From: Desulfofundulus australicus DSM 11792
GTDB lineage: Bacteria; Bacillota; Desulfotomaculia; Desulfotomaculales; Desulfovirgulaceae
Reading direction: 5' to 3'
NCBI RefSeq assembly: GCF_900129285.1
Contig: NZ_FQUW01000015.1
Location: 1-64,000, forward strand
DNA: 64,000 bases
Numbering within the stretch: position 1 is the stretch's first letter; the number at the start of each line of letters is the position of its first letter. A program made the translations under genes and the position numbers. Positions 24,059 to 40,725 of the stretch are shown here, one piece after another. Below the pieces are notes generated by a model, which made no database searches, was not told the origin of the DNA, and worked only from the letters and a program-made list of their open reading frames with translations.

Positions 24059-27000
24059 ATGGATACTGCAAGCGCCGGGAAGAGAACCAGGTGGAGTTTT
24101 GCCAAGTTCCGGGAAGTTCTGGGATTGCCCAATTTAATCGAAGTGCAGCGCAATTCCTATGACTGGTTTTTGAGGGAGGGATTGCGCGAGGTTTTTCATG
24201 ATGTTTCACCAATCCAGGATTTCACCGGGAATCTGGTCCTTGAGTTCCTGGACTATACCCTTGGTGAACCCAAGTATTCCGTCGAGGAATGCAAGGAGCG
24301 TGATGTCACCTACGCGGCGCCCTTAAGGGTAAAGGTTCGCCTGATAAATAAAGAAACGGGAGAGGTAAAAGAACAGGAAGTTTTCATGGGGGATTTCCCC
24401 CTCATGACCGAAAAGGGTACTTTTATCATCAACGGTGCCGAGCGGGTGATTGTCAGCCAGCTGGTGCGTTCACCCGGGGTTTACTTTGCCGAACAGCTCG
24501 ATCCCAGTGGCAAGAAAATTTATACCGCCACCATTATCCCCAACCGGGGGGCGTGGCTGGAATTTGAAACCGACGTAAACGACCATGTTTTCGTACGCGT
24601 TGACCGTACCCGTAAAATCCCGGTTACTGTGCTGGTTCGGGCCCTGGGATACAGCTCCAATGTAATGATTATCGACCTGTTTGAAGGTAACAAGTATATA
24701 CAGGAAACCCTGACCAGAGACAATACCGATTCGGAAGAGGAAGCCCTGGTAGAAATTTACAAGCGGTTGCGGCCCGGAGAGCCCCCCACGGTGGAGAGCG
24801 CCCGCTCTCTGCTTCATTCACTGTTTTTTGATCCCAAGCGTTATGACCTGGCCAACGTGGGTCGCTATAAAATCTGGAAGAAGCTGAAGCACGACGTTCT
24901 TTACCGCTTTAATGATGACGGTCAGGGGCCAACGGAATGGGACCCCTATCTGAAGCGGGAGGTGCCAAAGAACCGGGAATTTATCCGGGAACTGACACCC
25001 GGGGATATCATTGCTACCATTAAGTACCTTTTGCGCCTGATGGATGGGGAGGGCCAGGTGGATGACATTGATCACCTGGGTAACCGGCGCCTGCGTTCAG
25101 TGGGTGAGTTGCTGCAAAACCAGTTCCGCATAGGCTTGTCCCGCATGGAGCGGGTGGTGCGGGAGAGAATGACTATCCAGGATGTGGATGTCATTACTCC
25201 CCAGGTTCTTATCAACATCCGGCCGGTGGTAGCAGCCATAAAGGAATTTTTCGGCTCCAGCCAGCTCTCCCAGTTTATGGACCAGACCAATCCCCTGGCC
25301 GAGCTGACCCACAAGCGCCGCCTGTCGGCCCTGGGGCCGGGGGGATTGAGCCGGGAAAGAGCCGGTTTTGAAGTGCGGGACGTACACCATTCCCACTACG
25401 GCCGTATGTGTCCCATTGAAACGCCGGAAGGTCCCAACATCGGTCTGATCGGTTCACTGTCCTGCTATGCCCGGATTAACCACTTTGGCTTTATTGAAAC
25501 GCCCTACCGCAAGGTAAATAAAGAGGAGCGGAGGGTCACCGACGAAATCGTCTACCTTACCGCCGATGAGGAAGAAGATCTGGTTATTGCCCAGGCCAAT
25601 GCCCCCGTGGACGAGAACGGTTATTTTCTGGAAGATCGGGTAAATGCCCGCCACGGCCACGAGATTATTGTGGTGCCCGTGGACAGGGTTGATTACATGG
25701 ATGTATCGCCCAAGCAGGTCTTCAGCGTGGCCACTTCCCTGATTCCTTTCCTGGAGCACGACGATGCCAACCGGGCGTTGATGGGTGCCAACATGCAGCG
25801 CCAGGCCGTACCCCTGATAAAAGCCGAGGCACCCCTGGTGGGTACGGGGCTGGAATATAAAGCCGCCCGGGATTCAGGTGTGGTGGTTATTGCCAAAAAC
25901 AGCGGCGTGGTCGAACGGGTAACGGCCAATGAAATCGTGGTTCGCACCGACAGCGGTAAGCTGGATACCTATAAACTGATTAAATTTGCCCGTTCCAACC
26001 AGGGGACCTGCATCAATCAAAAGCCTATTGTAAATAAGGGTGACAGGGTTGAGGCGGGCCAGGTAATTGCCGACGGTCCCTCCACCGACCAGGGAGAGCT
26101 GGCCCTGGGCCGTAACGTGCTGGTGGCCTTCATGCCCTGGGAAGGTTACAACTACGAGGACGCCATCCTGGTCAGCGAGAAGCTTGTTAAGGATGATTAT
26201 TTTACCTCAATACACATAGAGGAGTACGAGTGCGATGCCCGGGATACCAAGCTCGGCCCGGAGGAAATTACCAGGGATATTCCCAACGTCGGTGAGGAAA
26301 TCTTGAAGGATCTGGACGAGCGGGGCATTATCCGGGTGGGAGCGGAGGTGCGTCCCGGGGACATTCTTGTGGGCAAAGTTACGCCCAAAGGGGAAACCGA
26401 GCTCACCGCCGAAGAGCGCCTGCTGCGGGCCATTTTTGGTGAAAAGGCCCGGGAGGTACGTGACACCTCATTGAGGGTGCCCCACGGCGAGTCCGGGAAA
26501 GTGGTGGACGTAAAAGTATTTTCCCGGGAAAAGGGCGATGAACTGCCTCCGGGGGTTAACCAGCTGGTCAGGGTTTATGTGGCTCAGAAACGCAAGATAT
26601 CCGAAGGCGATAAAATGGCCGGCCGCCACGGGAACAAGGGGGTTATTGCCCGGATCCTGCCCGAGGAGGATATGCCGTTCCTCCCTGACGGCACACCGGT
26701 GGAAATAGTACTGAACCCCCTGGGCGTGCCCTCACGGATGAACCTGGGCCAGGTGATGGAGACTCACCTGGGTTGGGCGGCCAAGGTGCTGGGATACCAT
26801 GTTTCCACACCGGTCTTTAACGGGGCTACGGAAGAAGATATCCTGGAGTTCCTGGAGAAGGCCGGGTTACCCCGGGACGGCAAGATAACCCTTTACGATG
26901 GACGTACCGGTGAGCCCTTTGACAACCCCATCACCGTGGGTTACCTGTACATGCTCAAGCTGGCTCACCTGGTGGACGATAAGATTCACGCCCGCTCTAC

Positions 27001-27514
27001 CGGCCCCTATTCCCTGGTTACCCAGCAGCCTCTCGGTGGTAAGGCCCAGTTTGGCGGCCAGCGTTTCGGCGAGATGGAGGTATGGGCGCTGGAAGCCTAT
27101 GGTGCAGCCTATACGCTGCAGGAAATTCTGACGGTAAAATCCGACGATGTTGTGGGCCGGGTTAAGACGTATGAGGCTATAGTCAAAGGGGAAAACGTAC
27201 CCGAGCCGGGTGTACCCGAATCCTTCAAAGTATTGATCAAAGAATTGCAGAGCCTGGCCCTGGATGTAAGGGTCCTCTCGGAGGATGATGAGGAAATCGA
27301 AATTAAAGAAGTGGATGATGATATGCAGGAAACTGCCCGCGACCTCGGCCTTGATATTCCTGCCCCGGAGCCCCGGCAGGAAAAGGATTATGATTCGAAC
27401 GCGGAGGCTGAAGAGGAGCGGGATGACTACGAGGAAGAGGAAGATTTCCCCGTTGAGCTGCCCGATGAGGTTCTGGATGTGGATGTTGAGGATACGGAGC
27501 CGGATGATTATTAG
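24059..27514 (+). CDS. rpoB: DNA-directed RNA polymerase subunit beta
   Basis: A 1151-residue catalytic core subunit. The start region [20 protein letters not shown], the rifampicin-pocket stretch ([26 protein letters not shown], centred near residue 410) and the C-terminal [26 protein letters not shown] clamp region are intact. The last 80 residues are strongly acidic, a tail found in related Clostridia. ATG 24059 fits the family start; TTG 24038 and GTG 24047 are alternatives lying in the G-rich SD region. It is followed by rpoC after a structured 174-base gap. Confidence 0.97.
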   Translation: MDTASAGKRTRWSFAKFREVLGLPNLIEVQRNSYDWFLREGLREVFHDVSPIQDFTGNLVLEFLDYTLGEPKYSVEECKERDVTYAAPLRVKVRLINKETGEVKEQEVFMGDFPLMTEKGTFIINGAERVIVSQLVRSPGVYFAEQLDPSGKKIYTATIIPNRGAWLEFETDVNDHVFVRVDRTRKIPVTVLVRALGYSSNVMIIDLFEGNKYIQETLTRDNTDSEEEALVEIYKRLRPGEPPTVESARSLLHSLFFDPKRYDLANVGRYKIWKKLKHDVLYRFNDDGQGPTEWDPYLKREVPKNREFIRELTPGDIIATIKYLLRLMDGEGQVDDIDHLGNRRLRSVGELLQNQFRIGLSRMERVVRERMTIQDVDVITPQVLINIRPVVAAIKEFFGSSQLSQFMDQTNPLAELTHKRRLSALGPGGLSRERAGFEVRDVHHSHYGRMCPIETPEGPNIGLIGSLSCYARINHFGFIETPYRKVNKEERRVTDEIVYLTADEEEDLVIAQANAPVDENGYFLEDRVNARHGHEIIVVPVDRVDYMDVSPKQVFSVATSLIPFLEHDDANRALMGANMQRQAVPLIKAEAPLVGTGLEYKAARDSGVVVIAKNSGVVERVTANEIVVRTDSGKLDTYKLIKFARSNQGTCINQKPIVNKGDRVEAGQVIADGPSTDQGELALGRNVLVAFMPWEGYNYEDAILVSEKLVKDDYFTSIHIEEYECDARDTKLGPEEITRDIPNVGEEILKDLDERGIIRVGAEVRPGDILVGKVTPKGETELTAEERLLRAIFGEKAREVRDTSLRVPHGESGKVVDVKVFSREKGDELPPGVNQLVRVYVAQKRKISEGDKMAGRHGNKGVIARILPEEDMPFLPDGTPVEIVLNPLGVPSRMNLGQVMETHLGWAAKVLGYHVSTPVFNGATEEDILEFLEKAGLPRDGKITLYDGRTGEPFDNPITVGYLYMLKLAHLVDDKIHARSTGPYSLVTQQPLGGKAQFGGQRFGEMEVWALEAYGAAYTLQEILTVKSDDVVGRVKTYEAIVKGENVPEPGVPESFKVLIKELQSLALDVRVLSEDDEEIEIKEVDDDMQETARDLGLDIPAPEPRQEKDYDSNAEAEEERDDYEEEEDFPVELPDEVLDVDVEDTEPDDY

Positions 27515-27539
27515 TGGGAAAATAGGTGCATGAGCTGGT

Positions 27540-27621
27540 CCGTATAATTGCGGTGCTGTCCAGGCCTGCTTCAGCGCTTTGCGCCGGCGGCACCGCATCC
27601 ATGCCGGAAGGGTTTATACGG
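27540..27621 (+). promoter_or_regulatory. Structured rpoB-rpoC intergenic RNA
   Basis: Nested perfect stems are visible: CCGTATAA (27540-27547) with TTATACGG (27614-27621), and inside it TGCGGTGC (27549-27556) with GCACCGCA (27590-27597). There is no T tract, so it is more likely an RNA processing or translational element than a terminator. Confidence 0.5.
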
Positions 27622-27688
27622 CTGTTGAGGGCGGTTTGGCCAGCCCGGTGGAACCGGCGATAATCTTTAGCGAAGGGAGAGAGATCCT

Positions 27689-31198
<3,510 letters not shown>

Positions 31199-31241
31199 TG
31201 TTAAGATATGAGAGTGTCTGGATTTCATGGGGGGAGAGCTC

Positions 31242-31493
31242 ATGCCTTTGGCCCGGCTGTCCAACGCCCGCAAAAAAATGGTGGGTTCCAAGCAGACCAT
31301 GAAAGCCATTAACCGGGGGCAGGCAAAGGTTGTATACGTAGCCAAAAATGCGGAGCGTCATGTCATTGATCCCATTATCCAGGCCTGTCAAGCCAAAAAC
31401 ATACCCCTGGTTGAGGTGGAAACCATGTCCCAGCTGGGCAGAGCCTGCCATATTGAAGTGGGATGTGCCTCGGCGGCGGTTATTGAAGATTAA
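31242..31493 (+). CDS. L7Ae-family RNA-binding protein (YbxF-like)
   Basis: An 83-residue protein of the L7Ae/L30e/S12e family, between rpoC and rpsL as in Bacillus ybxF (rplGB). It shows GQAKVVYVAKNAERHVIDPI and a C-terminal GRACHIEVGCASAAVI. The relatives bind kink-turn RNA; its role on the ribosome is not settled. ATG 31242 has GGGGGAG about 6 bases upstream and is preferred to ATG 31227. Confidence 0.88.
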   Translation: MPLARLSNARKKMVGSKQTMKAINRGQAKVVYVAKNAERHVIDPIIQACQAKNIPLVEVETMSQLGRACHIEVGCASAAVIED

Positions 31494-31556
31494 CCGCCGC
31501 TTTAACAGGGGTGCTGTGATTATGTCCGATAATCTGGAGGAAGGAGGTGTAGCGGC

Positions 31557-31931
31557 ATGCCGACCATCAGCCAGCTGGTTCGCAAGGGCCGGGAAAAGGT
31601 AACCCAGAAGTCCTCGGCTCCCGCGCTCAAAGGGAATCCGCAGAAGCGGGGGGTATGTACCAGGGTTTACACCACAACCCCGAAAAAGCCCAACTCCGCC
31701 CTGCGCAAGGTGGCCCGGGTAAGGCTTACCAACGGGATTGAGGTAACCTCCTACATTCCGGGGATCGGGCATAATCTGCAGGAGCACTCGGTGGTGCTGG
31801 TCCGGGGCGGCCGGGTCAAGGATCTGCCCGGGGTCCGTTATCATATCATCAGGGGTGCCCTGGATTGTGCCGGTGTGCAGAACCGGAACCGGGGGCGGTC
31901 CAAGTATGGTGCCAAGCGCCCGAAAAAGTAA
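31557..31931 (+). CDS. rpsL: 30S ribosomal protein S12
   Basis: A 124-residue decoding-centre protein. The [11 protein letters not shown] start and the conserved [17 protein letters not shown] and [13 protein letters not shown] loops (the streptomycin-related lysine regions) are present. The SD AAGGAGG is well placed before the ATG. First gene of the str operon. Confidence 0.98.
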   Translation: MPTISQLVRKGREKVTQKSSAPALKGNPQKRGVCTRVYTTTPKKPNSALRKVARVRLTNGIEVTSYIPGIGHNLQEHSVVLVRGGRVKDLPGVRYHIIRGALDCAGVQNRNRGRSKYGAKRPKK

Positions 31932-31939
31932 GTTAAGTG

Positions 31940-31956
31940 CCGGCTGGCTCAGCCGG
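31940..31956 (+). other. Intercistronic hairpin rpsL-rpsG
   Basis: CCGGCT (31940-31945) and AGCCGG (31951-31956) pair around GGCTC, followed by TAGTTTTAAG. It could serve S7 translational control or mild attenuation, as in the E. coli str operon; that is inference. Confidence 0.35.
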
Positions 31957-32009
31957 TAGTTTTAAGTTCGGCAGGAAAGGTTATACTTTCTGGTAAAGGG
32001 GGGTAGGAA

Positions 32010-32480
32010 ATGCCCAGGAGAGGTGCGGTGGCCAAGCGGGATGTACCGCCTGACCCTATTTACAACAGCAAGGTGGTCACCAAATTGATCAACCAGGTTA
32101 TGCTCAAGGGCAAGAAGAGCATAGCCGAGCGCATATGTTATAGAGCCTTTGACATCATCCGGGAAAAGACGGGCAGGGATCCGCTGGAAGTATTTGAGCA
32201 GGCTATGAAAAATGTTATGCCCGTTCTGGAGGTAAAGGCACGCCGGGTTGGTGGAGCCAACTACCAGGTACCCGTGGAAGTCCGTCCCGAGCGGCGGCAA
32301 ACTCTGGGCATCCGCTGGATAACCCAGTATGCCCGGCAGCGCAGCGGCAAGAGCATGGAAGAAAAGCTGGCCGCGGAAATTATGGATGCCGCCAACAATA
32401 CAGGAGGGGCGGTGAAAAAGAAGGAAGATACCCATAAGATGGCGGAAGCCAACAAAGCCTTTGCCCATTACCGGTGGTAA
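32010..32480 (+). CDS. rpsG: 30S ribosomal protein S7
   Basis: A 156-residue 16S rRNA head-domain assembly protein. It starts [20 protein letters not shown] and keeps the [15 protein letters not shown] signature (about 90-104). GGGGGG precedes the ATG. In the str operon its E. coli counterpart is the autogenous repressor. Confidence 0.98.
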   Translation: MPRRGAVAKRDVPPDPIYNSKVVTKLINQVMLKGKKSIAERICYRAFDIIREKTGRDPLEVFEQAMKNVMPVLEVKARRVGGANYQVPVEVRPERRQTLGIRWITQYARQRSGKSMEEKLAAEIMDAANNTGGAVKKKEDTHKMAEANKAFAHYRW

Positions 32481-32492
32481 GGGGGTGAAAAC

Positions 32493-34568
32493 GTGGCACG
32501 GCAATTTCCACTGGAAAAAACACGCAATATCGGTATAATGGCTCATATAGATGCCGGCAAAACCACCACCACCGAACGCATTCTTTTCTACACCGGCCGT
32601 GTGCATAAAATGGGAGAGGTGCATGATGGAGCCGCCACTATGGACTGGATGGTGCAGGAGCAGGAGCGGGGTATTACCATCACTTCTGCTGCTACCAGCT
32701 GCCAGTGGCGGGATTGTCGCATTAACATCATTGACACGCCCGGACACGTGGACTTTACCGTGGAGGTAGAACGCTCCCTGCGGGTGCTTGATGGTGCTGT
32801 AGCCATATTCTGCTCCGTGGGCGGCGTGGAGCCCCAGTCGGAGACCGTATGGCGCCAGGCCGATAAATATGGCGTCCCCAGGATTGCCTATATCAACAAG
32901 ATGGACCGGGTGGGGGCGGACTTTTTCCGCAGCATGAACATGATCCGGGAGCGGCTGGGTGCCAATCCGGTAGCCATCCAGCTGCCCATAGGTGTGGAAG
33001 ACAGTTTTGCCGGTGTGGTAGATCTGATCCGGGAAAAAGCTATTATTTATGTTGACGACCTGGGCACGCGCAGCAAGGTGACGGACATTCCCGGGGAAAT
33101 GCGCGAGCTGGTCGCCGAGTACCGGGAGAAGCTGCTGGAGGCAGTGGCCGAAGCTGATGAGGAATTGATGTTCAAGTACCTGGAAGGCGAAGAACTGACC
33201 GAGGAAGAGATCAAGCGGGGTATCCGCAAGGCTACCCTGGCGGTGAAAATGATCCCGGTATTATGCGGTTCATCGTTTAAAAATAAAGGGGTTCAGCCCC
33301 TTCTGGATGCCATTGTCGACTTTCTTCCGGCACCCACGGACATACCGGCCATCCGGGGTCTTAACCCCGAAACCGGGGTGGAAGATAAGCGGGTGGCCAG
33401 GGACGATGAGCCATTTTCGGCCCTGGCTTTTAAGATCATGGCCGATCCTTACGTGGGTAAACTCACCTTTTTCCGGGTATACTCAGGCAAGATAACTTCT
33501 GGCTCATATGTTTACAATTCTACCAAAAACCGGCGGGAGCGCATTGGGCGCATTCTGCGCATGCATGCCAACCACCGGGAGGAAATAGATGAGGCTTACG
33601 CCGGGGATATTGTAGCGGCGGTGGGCTTAAAGGAGACCACCACCGGAGATACCCTGTGCGATGAAAAACACCCCATAGTCCTGGAGTCCATGGATTTTCC
33701 CGAGCCGGTGATCTCTGTGGCTATCGAGCCCAAGACCAAAGCCGACCAGGATAAACTGGGGGCAGCTCTTTCCAAGCTGGCGGAAGAAGACCCTACCTTC
33801 AAAATGCATACGGATCCGGAAACGGGTCAGACCATTATTTCAGGTATGGGCGAACTGCATCTGGAAATCATTGTCGACCGGCTGACGCGCGAATTCAAGG
33901 TCGGGGCCAATGTAGGACGCCCGCAGGTGGCCTATAAAGAGACTATCAGGGAAAAGGCCAGAGCTGAAGGCAAGTTTATCCGGCAGACCGGTGGCCGGGG
34001 CCAGTACGGTCACGTGGTACTGGAAATTGAACCCCTGGAGCGGGGTGCCGGTTACGAGTTTGTCAACAAGATTGTCGGTGGTGTGGTGCCCAAGGAATAC
34101 ATCCCGGCTGTCGATGCCGGCGTCAGGGAGGCCATGGAAAACGGTGTCCTGGCCGGCTACCCGGTGGTGGATGTGCGGGTGACCCTGGTCGATGGTTCCT
34201 ACCATGAAGTTGACTCTTCGGAAATGGCCTTTAAAATTGCCAGTTCCATAGCCTTCAAAAATGGGGCGCAGAAGGCCAAACCGGTGCTAATGGAGCCGGT
34301 TATGAAGGTGGAAGTGGTGGTCATGGAGGAGTATATGGGGGACGTCATTGGGGACTTAAATGCCCGTCGCGGGCGTATTGAAGAGATAGAGCGGCGGGGT
34401 AACGCCCAGGTTATTCATGCTTACGTCCCCCTGGCCGAAATGTTCGGCTACGCCACGGATCTTCGTTCGCGTACCCAGGGCCGGGGCACTTACACCATGC
34501 AGTTCAGTCATTATGAAGAAGTGCCGCTCTCGATGGCTGAAGCAATTATTGCCCGGCGGCGGGGATAA
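32493..34568 (+). CDS. fusA: Elongation factor G
   Basis: A 691-residue translocation GTPase. G1 [13 protein letters not shown], switch RGITITSA, G3 DTPGHVDF and G4 NKMDR are present. The domain IV tip region and the C-terminal domain are complete. The GTG start has GGGGGTG closely upstream. Only one fusA-type gene is in the window. Confidence 0.98.
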   Translation: MARQFPLEKTRNIGIMAHIDAGKTTTTERILFYTGRVHKMGEVHDGAATMDWMVQEQERGITITSAATSCQWRDCRINIIDTPGHVDFTVEVERSLRVLDGAVAIFCSVGGVEPQSETVWRQADKYGVPRIAYINKMDRVGADFFRSMNMIRERLGANPVAIQLPIGVEDSFAGVVDLIREKAIIYVDDLGTRSKVTDIPGEMRELVAEYREKLLEAVAEADEELMFKYLEGEELTEEEIKRGIRKATLAVKMIPVLCGSSFKNKGVQPLLDAIVDFLPAPTDIPAIRGLNPETGVEDKRVARDDEPFSALAFKIMADPYVGKLTFFRVYSGKITSGSYVYNSTKNRRERIGRILRMHANHREEIDEAYAGDIVAAVGLKETTTGDTLCDEKHPIVLESMDFPEPVISVAIEPKTKADQDKLGAALSKLAEEDPTFKMHTDPETGQTIISGMGELHLEIIVDRLTREFKVGANVGRPQVAYKETIREKARAEGKFIRQTGGRGQYGHVVLEIEPLERGAGYEFVNKIVGGVVPKEYIPAVDAGVREAMENGVLAGYPVVDVRVTLVDGSYHEVDSSEMAFKIASSIAFKNGAQKAKPVLMEPVMKVEVVVMEEYMGDVIGDLNARRGRIEEIERRGNAQVIHAYVPLAEMFGYATDLRSRTQGRGTYTMQFSHYEEVPLSMAEAIIARRRG

Positions 34569-34628
34569 AGGCCGCACCTGCATTTCCTGCCCATAAAACT
34601 ATATGCTGGATAAGGAGGATCTAATGTC

Positions 34629-35831
<1,203 letters not shown>

Positions 35832-35841
35832 CCGTCCAGAG

Positions 35842-35899
35842 GAGAAGTGGGAAGTGGAAAGTGGGGCCAGTAATGGAAGTAACCCACATCCCACTTCTC
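35842..35899. repeat. GAAGT-type hairpin repeat between tuf2 and rpsJ
   Basis: GAGAAGTGGGA (35842-35852) and TCCCACTTCTC (35889-35899) form a perfect 11-bp inverted repeat, with further AAGTGG units between. It has the same style as the element at 16901-17005. There is no T tract. It separates the str and S10 clusters. Confidence 0.6.
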
Positions 35900-35942
35900 A
35901 TATTTACGAATACCCCTGCCGGGTTTGAAAGGAGGTAAACCC

Positions 35943-36251
35943 TTGAAAAAGCAGAAAATACGCATCCGGTTGAAGGCCTACGATCATCACATGCTGGATC
36001 AATCGGCCCAGAAGATTGTGGAAACCGCCCGGCGCACCGGTGCCCAGGTAGCTGGCCCCATTCCTCTGCCTACGGAGAAAAATATATACACCATCTTGCG
36101 TTCACCCCATGTTAACAAGGATTCGCGGGAACAGTTTGAGATAAGGACGCATAAACGCCTGATCGATATTTTGGAACCCACACCCAAGACCGTGGATGCC
36201 TTGATGCGCCTGGATCTGCCTGCCGGGGTGGACATTGAGATCAAGCTTTAG
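35943..36251 (+). CDS. rpsJ: 30S ribosomal protein S10
   Basis: A 102-residue protein, also NusE in antitermination. It shows [22 protein letters not shown] and the [19 protein letters not shown] loop. The TTG start at 35943 has AAAGGAGG 7 bases upstream; an in-frame TTG at 35925 overlaps that site. First gene of the S10 cluster. Confidence 0.97.
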   Translation: MKKQKIRIRLKAYDHHMLDQSAQKIVETARRTGAQVAGPIPLPTEKNIYTILRSPHVNKDSREQFEIRTHKRLIDILEPTPKTVDALMRLDLPAGVDIEIKL

Positions 36252-36266
36252 GAGGTGCTAAGGACC

Positions 36267-36896
36267 ATGCCCAAAGGCATCCTCGGCCGCAAGGTCGGCA
36301 TGACCCAGATTTTCAATGATGCCGGGCAGGCTATTCCCGTAACGGTGATTGAAGCAGGCCCCTGTGTGGTGGTGCAGAAAAAGACGCCCGAACGGGATGG
36401 ATACAGCGCAATCCAGCTGGGTTTTGGCGAAAAACCCGAGCGCCTGGTGAACAAACCGCTGAAAGGACATTTTGCAAAAGCCGGCGTACGGCCCGTGCGT
36501 TATCTGCGGGAGATACGGGTGGAAAATGTGGATGATTATCAGGTGGGGCAGGAAATTAAAGCAGATGTTTTTGCTCCCGGTGAAAGGGTGGATGTGGTCG
36601 GAACATCCCGGGGACGTGGCTTTGCGGGTGGCATTAAACGTCACGGCTTTCACCGCGGCCCCATGGCCCACGGCTCCAAATACCACCGCCGTCCCGGTTC
36701 CTTGGGTGCTAAAGGGCCGGCCCGGGTTTTCAAGGGGAGAAAACTACCCGGGCATTACGGTGTGGAACGGGTTACAGTGCAGAACCTGGAGGTAGTGCGG
36801 GTGGACCCGGAAAGAAACCTGCTGGCCATTAAAGGGTCTGTCCCCGGCCCCCGCGGGGGACTATTGCTGGTCAAGGAGACCGTTAAGGCCCGCTAG
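36267..36896 (+). CDS. rplC: 50S ribosomal protein L3
   Basis: A 209-residue early-assembly protein. It starts [16 protein letters not shown] and contains the [20 protein letters not shown] loop reaching towards the peptidyl transferase centre. ATG 36267 has GGAGG 11 bases upstream; GTG 36255 overlaps that site. Confidence 0.97.
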   Translation: MPKGILGRKVGMTQIFNDAGQAIPVTVIEAGPCVVVQKKTPERDGYSAIQLGFGEKPERLVNKPLKGHFAKAGVRPVRYLREIRVENVDDYQVGQEIKADVFAPGERVDVVGTSRGRGFAGGIKRHGFHRGPMAHGSKYHRRPGSLGAKGPARVFKGRKLPGHYGVERVTVQNLEVVRVDPERNLLAIKGSVPGPRGGLLLVKETVKAR

Positions 36897-36925
36897 CAAC
36901 CTGGACCGGAAGGAGGAAAGCGCTT

Positions 36926-37552
36926 ATGCCTACAGTTGCCGTTTATAATACCAACGGGGAACGGGTGGGGGAAATCCACCTGCAGGATGAGGTCTTCGGC
37001 GTCCCCGTGCATATGTCCGTACTGCATGATGTCGTGGTCTGGCAGCTGGCCGGCCGCCGCCGGGGGACCCATGACACCAGGACCCGTGGGGAAGTGCGGG
37101 GAGGCGGACGCAAGCCCTGGCGCCAAAAAGGTACAGGACGCGCCCGGCACGGCAGTATTCGGTCCCCACTCTGGCGGAAGGGCGGCATAGTCTTTGGTCC
37201 CCATCCCCGGGACTACAGTTACCGGTTGCCCCGCAAGGTGCGGCGCCTGGCGATGAAATCTGCCCTGTCGGCGAAAGTACAGGACGGTAAAATTGTGGTA
37301 CTGGAAGACTTGAAACTGGAGCAGCCCCGTACCAAGGATATGATACGTATTCTGGGAAATCTCAAGGTAAATGATAAGGCCCTGGTGGTTACTGCTGACC
37401 GCGAAGAAAACGTGTTCAAGTCTGCCCGGAATATCCCGGGTGTCAAGCCCATGGCCGCAGACAGCTTGAACGTGTATGACCTGCTGGCCCACAACACACT
37501 GGTCATAACCAGGGACGCAGTGACCAGGGTCCAGGAGGTGCTGGCCCGGTGA
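36926..37552 (+). CDS. rplD: 50S ribosomal protein L4
   Basis: A 208-residue protein. The exit-tunnel loop is seen as [26 protein letters not shown] precedes the ATG. Its end overlaps the rplW start by 4 bases, so the two are translationally coupled. Confidence 0.97.
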   Translation: MPTVAVYNTNGERVGEIHLQDEVFGVPVHMSVLHDVVVWQLAGRRRGTHDTRTRGEVRGGGRKPWRQKGTGRARHGSIRSPLWRKGGIVFGPHPRDYSYRLPRKVRRLAMKSALSAKVQDGKIVVLEDLKLEQPRTKDMIRILGNLKVNDKALVVTADREENVFKSARNIPGVKPMAADSLNVYDLLAHNTLVITRDAVTRVQEVLAR

Positions 37553-37836
37553 AAAACCCCCGGGATATCCTGAAAAGGCCGGTAATAACGGAGAAAAGCA
37601 TGTCGTTGCTGGCCGACAACAAGTATACGTTCATTGTGGATCCCCGTGCCAACAAGGTGGAAATAAAAAAAGCAGTGGAAGAACTGTTCAAAGTAAAAGT
37701 GGAAAAAGTAAATACCATGAGGGTTAAGGGAAAAACAAGGCGGGTGCGGAATGTAGTTGGGCGCCGCCCCGAGGTAAAGAAGGCCATCGTCACCCTGCGG
37801 AAAGGGGATAAAATCGAGCTTTTTGAGGGCGTATAA
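37549..37836 (+). CDS. rplW: 50S ribosomal protein L23
   Basis: A 95-residue tunnel-exit protein that forms the docking site for trigger factor and SRP. It starts at GTG within the GTGA overlap with rplD. PVITEKSM and the [19 protein letters not shown] core are typical. Confidence 0.97.
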   Translation: MKNPRDILKRPVITEKSMSLLADNKYTFIVDPRANKVEIKKAVEELFKVKVEKVNTMRVKGKTRRVRNVVGRRPEVKKAIVTLRKGDKIELFEGV

Positions 37837-37891
37837 AACTTCCCTCCCCCGGCTTGGGTGCACAGGCTAATTCTGGAAGGAGGGAAATCAC

Positions 37892-38716
37892 TTGGGTATT
37901 AAAAAGTTCAAGCCGACATCTCCCGGGCGGCGTTTTGTGACCGTATCGACCTTCGATGAAATAACCAAAACCGAGCCGGAAAAATCCCTGCTGGCGCCGC
38001 TGAAGAAAAAAGCAGGCCGCAACTTCCAGGGCAGGATTACCGTTAGGCACCGGGGTGGCGGTCACAAGCGCATGTACCGGATCATTGACTTCAAGCGGGA
38101 TAAAGACGGTATTCCAGCCAAAGTGGCCAGCATTGAGTACGATCCCAATCGTTCAGCAAGGATTGCCCTGCTACATTATGCCGACGGGGAAAAACGCTAT
38201 ATCCTGGCTCCCCTGGGTCTGGAAGTGGGCATGACGGTTATGTCTGGCCCCGATGCCGACATCAAGGTGGGTAACGCCCTGCCCCTGCGGAACATCCCTG
38301 TTGGTACCCTGGTGCATAACCTGGAGCTTTATCCGGGTGGTGGGGGGCAGCTGGTGCGTTCAGCGGGTGCGGCCGCTCAGGTAATGGCCAAGGAAGGAAA
38401 ATATGCCCATATTCGTATGCCTTCAGGAGAGATGCGCTTGCTTCTCCTGGACTGCCGGGCCACCATTGGCCAGGTGGGCAACGTGGAGCATGAAAATATT
38501 ACCATTGGTAAAGCCGGCCGTTCGCGCTGGTTGGGTATCAGGCCAACGGTACGGGGTGTAGTTATGAACCCGGTGGATCACCCCCACGGCGGCGGCGAGG
38601 GCCGTTCCCCCATCGGCCGCAACCCGGTTACCCCTTGGGGTAAGCCAGCCCTGGGTGCCCGCACGCGCAAAAAGAAACCCAGCGATCGCCTGATTATCAA
38701 GAGAAGGGCAAAATAA
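37892..38716 (+). CDS. rplB: 50S ribosomal protein L2
   Basis: A 274-residue protein needed for peptidyl transferase. The [13 protein letters not shown] start and the C-terminal [20 protein letters not shown] with its key histidine are intact. The TTG start at 37892 follows GGAAGGAGGG. Confidence 0.97.
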   Translation: MGIKKFKPTSPGRRFVTVSTFDEITKTEPEKSLLAPLKKKAGRNFQGRITVRHRGGGHKRMYRIIDFKRDKDGIPAKVASIEYDPNRSARIALLHYADGEKRYILAPLGLEVGMTVMSGPDADIKVGNALPLRNIPVGTLVHNLELYPGGGGQLVRSAGAAAQVMAKEGKYAHIRMPSGEMRLLLLDCRATIGQVGNVEHENITIGKAGRSRWLGIRPTVRGVVMNPVDHPHGGGEGRSPIGRNPVTPWGKPALGARTRKKKPSDRLIIKRRAK

Positions 38717-38758
38717 TTGGGTTGTCCGGGTAGCAGCCGGAAGGAGGTAGGTTAAACA

Positions 38759-39043
38759 ATGGGACGCTCGCTGAAAAAAGGTCCTTACTGTGATCCGAAA
38801 CTGTTAAAGAAAATCGAAGAAATGAATGCCAGAGGGGAAAAACGGGTAATCAAGACCTGGTCCCGCCGGTCAACCATTTTTCCGCAAATGATTGGGCATA
38901 CCATTGCCGTTCACGACGGCCGGAAACACGTTCCAATATATATTACCGAGGATATGGTGGGGCACAAGCTGGGTGAGTTTGCCCCCACCCGTGTGTTCCG
39001 GGGCCACGGTGCCCATACGGAGAGGTCAACGGCGTTGAAGTAA
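38759..39043 (+). CDS. rpsS: 30S ribosomal protein S19
   Basis: A 94-residue head protein, starting [19 protein letters not shown] and containing [24 protein letters not shown] precedes the ATG. Confidence 0.97.
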   Translation: MGRSLKKGPYCDPKLLKKIEEMNARGEKRVIKTWSRRSTIFPQMIGHTIAVHDGRKHVPIYITEDMVGHKLGEFAPTRVFRGHGAHTERSTALK

Positions 39044-39064
39044 TCCACTTGAGGAGGGTTTGGC

Positions 39065-39403
39065 ATGGAAGCCAGAGCAGTGGCCAGGTACGTGCGTATT
39101 TCACCCCGCAAGGTGCGCCAGGTGGTGGATCTTATCCGGGGGAAAGATGTGCGGGAAGCGCTGGCCATCCTGAGGTTTACACCAAAAAGGGCTGCGGTTC
39201 CGGTGGCCAAGGTTATTAAATCGGCTGCGGCCAACGCCGAACATAACTACGATATGAACCCGGATAATCTCTATATTGCGGCGGCCTACGTGGACCAGGG
39301 TCCCACCTGGAAAAGGTATCAGCCCCGGGCTTATGGCCGGGCAGACCTGCTGCGCAGGCGCACCAGCCACATTACCGTGATTGTTAAGGAAAAGGATAAG
39401 TAA
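39065..39403 (+). CDS. rplV: 50S ribosomal protein L22
   Basis: A 112-residue exit-tunnel protein. It shows [19 protein letters not shown], and the tunnel hairpin ends in [21 protein letters not shown] precedes the ATG. Confidence 0.97.
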   Translation: MEARAVARYVRISPRKVRQVVDLIRGKDVREALAILRFTPKRAAVPVAKVIKSAAANAEHNYDMNPDNLYIAAAYVDQGPTWKRYQPRAYGRADLLRRRTSHITVIVKEKDK

Positions 39404-39415
39404 AGGAGGAGTAGC

Positions 39416-40105
39416 GTGGGCCAGAAGGTACATCCAAAAGGATTGCGTCTCGGTATTATTAAAGACTGGGATGCCAAGTGGTTTGCCGATAAAAAGAATT
39501 TTGCCAGCCTCCTTTTAGAAGATGTAAAAATTCGCCGGTATATTAAAGAAAAGCTTTATGCTGCCGGTATCTCCCGCATTGTTATCGAGAGGGCGGCCAA
39601 CCGCATCCGGATCAGTATTTATACGGCCAAGCCGGGTATTGTCATTGGCCGGGGTGGTGCGGAAGTAGAAAACCTGCGCCGGGAACTGGAGAAAATGACA
39701 GGCAAGCAGGTACATGTGAACATCGTGGAAATCAAAGTGCCAGAACTGGACGCCCAGCTGGTGGCAGAAAACGTGGCTGCCCAGATTGAAAAGCGGGTTG
39801 CCTTCCGGCGGGCCATGAAGCAGGCCGTATCCCGGGCCATGAAAATGGGGGCCAGGGGGATCAAAGTTTCCGTCAGCGGCCGCCTGGCCGGGGCAGAAAT
39901 TGCCCGGACCGAGTGGTACAGCGAGGGTAAGGTACCCCTGCATACCCTGCGTGCCGATATCGACTACGGGTTTGCCGAAGCGGATACGACATACGGTAAG
40001 ATCGGTGTGAAAGTATGGATCTATAAGGGAGAGGTGCTGCCCGAGACCAGGGCTGCGGCCGGTCAAGGAGGGGAGAAGGCTTATGCTCATGCCCAAGAGG
40101 GTTAA
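39416..40105 (+). CDS. rpsC: 30S ribosomal protein S3
   Basis: A 229-residue mRNA-entry protein with a KH domain ([18 protein letters not shown]). GTG start with AAAGGAGG upstream. Its last 23 bases overlap rplP. Confidence 0.97.
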   Translation: MGQKVHPKGLRLGIIKDWDAKWFADKKNFASLLLEDVKIRRYIKEKLYAAGISRIVIERAANRIRISIYTAKPGIVIGRGGAEVENLRRELEKMTGKQVHVNIVEIKVPELDAQLVAENVAAQIEKRVAFRRAMKQAVSRAMKMGARGIKVSVSGRLAGAEIARTEWYSEGKVPLHTLRADIDYGFAEADTTYGKIGVKVWIYKGEVLPETRAAAGQGGEKAYAHAQEG

Positions 40106-40511
40106 ATACCGCAAGCAGCACCGGGTGAGAAACCTTAGCGGCAGGGCCAAAGGAGGCACGGAGGTGCACTTTGGTGAATACGGGTTGATGGCCCTGGAGC
40201 CGGCCTGGATCACCAGCCGCCAGATTGAGGCTGCCCGTATTGCCATGACCCGCCATATTCGCCGGGGTGGTAAGGTCTGGATCAGGATTTTCCCCGACCG
40301 GCCGGTAACTGCCAAGCCTGCCGAAACACGGATGGGCAGTGGTAAAGGTGCTCCTGAGTACTGGATGGCGGTGGTTAAACCCGGGCGGATATTGTTTGAA
40401 GTGGCCGGTGTGGACGAGGAGGTGGCCCGGGAAGCCATGCGCCTGGCCTCTCACAAGCTGCCCATTAAAACAAAGTTTGTCAAGCGTGGGAGTGAGGCAA
40501 ATGAAGGCTAA
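40083..40511 (+). CDS. rplP: 50S ribosomal protein L16
   Basis: A 142-residue A-site protein. It starts [15 protein letters not shown] and has [18 protein letters not shown], the region facing the tRNA elbow. It overlaps the rpsC end; AGGAGGGG lies about 10 bases before the ATG. ATG 40089 is an alternative. Confidence 0.97.
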   Translation: MLMPKRVKYRKQHRVRNLSGRAKGGTEVHFGEYGLMALEPAWITSRQIEAARIAMTRHIRRGGKVWIRIFPDRPVTAKPAETRMGSGKGAPEYWMAVVKPGRILFEVAGVDEEVAREAMRLASHKLPIKTKFVKRGSEANEG

Positions 40512-40704
40512 AGACTTGCGGGAGTTATCCGATGAGGAGCTGGTTAAGAAGCTGGATGATTCCAAGGATGAGCTTTTCAGGCTGCGGTTTCAACTGGCTA
40601 CCAACCAGCTGGATAACCCCATGAAAATAAGGGAAGTGCGCCGGAATATTGCCCGTCTGAAAACTGTACTCCGTGAGCGCCAGTTGGGAATCCGGCGGGC
40701 TTAA
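40501..40704 (+). CDS. rpmC: 50S ribosomal protein L29
   Basis: A 67-residue helical hairpin protein near the tunnel exit, starting [18 protein letters not shown]. It overlaps the end of rplP by 11 bases, which implies coupled translation. Confidence 0.96.
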   Translation: MKAKDLRELSDEELVKKLDDSKDELFRLRFQLATNQLDNPMKIREVRRNIARLKTVLRERQLGIRRA

Positions 40705-40725
40705 CAAAGGGGGAGAGTCTGAGAA

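Noticed and set aside
35842-35899. Intrinsic terminator of tuf2
   Set aside because: The stem is good but the loop is 36 bases and no T tract follows; it is better described as a repeat.
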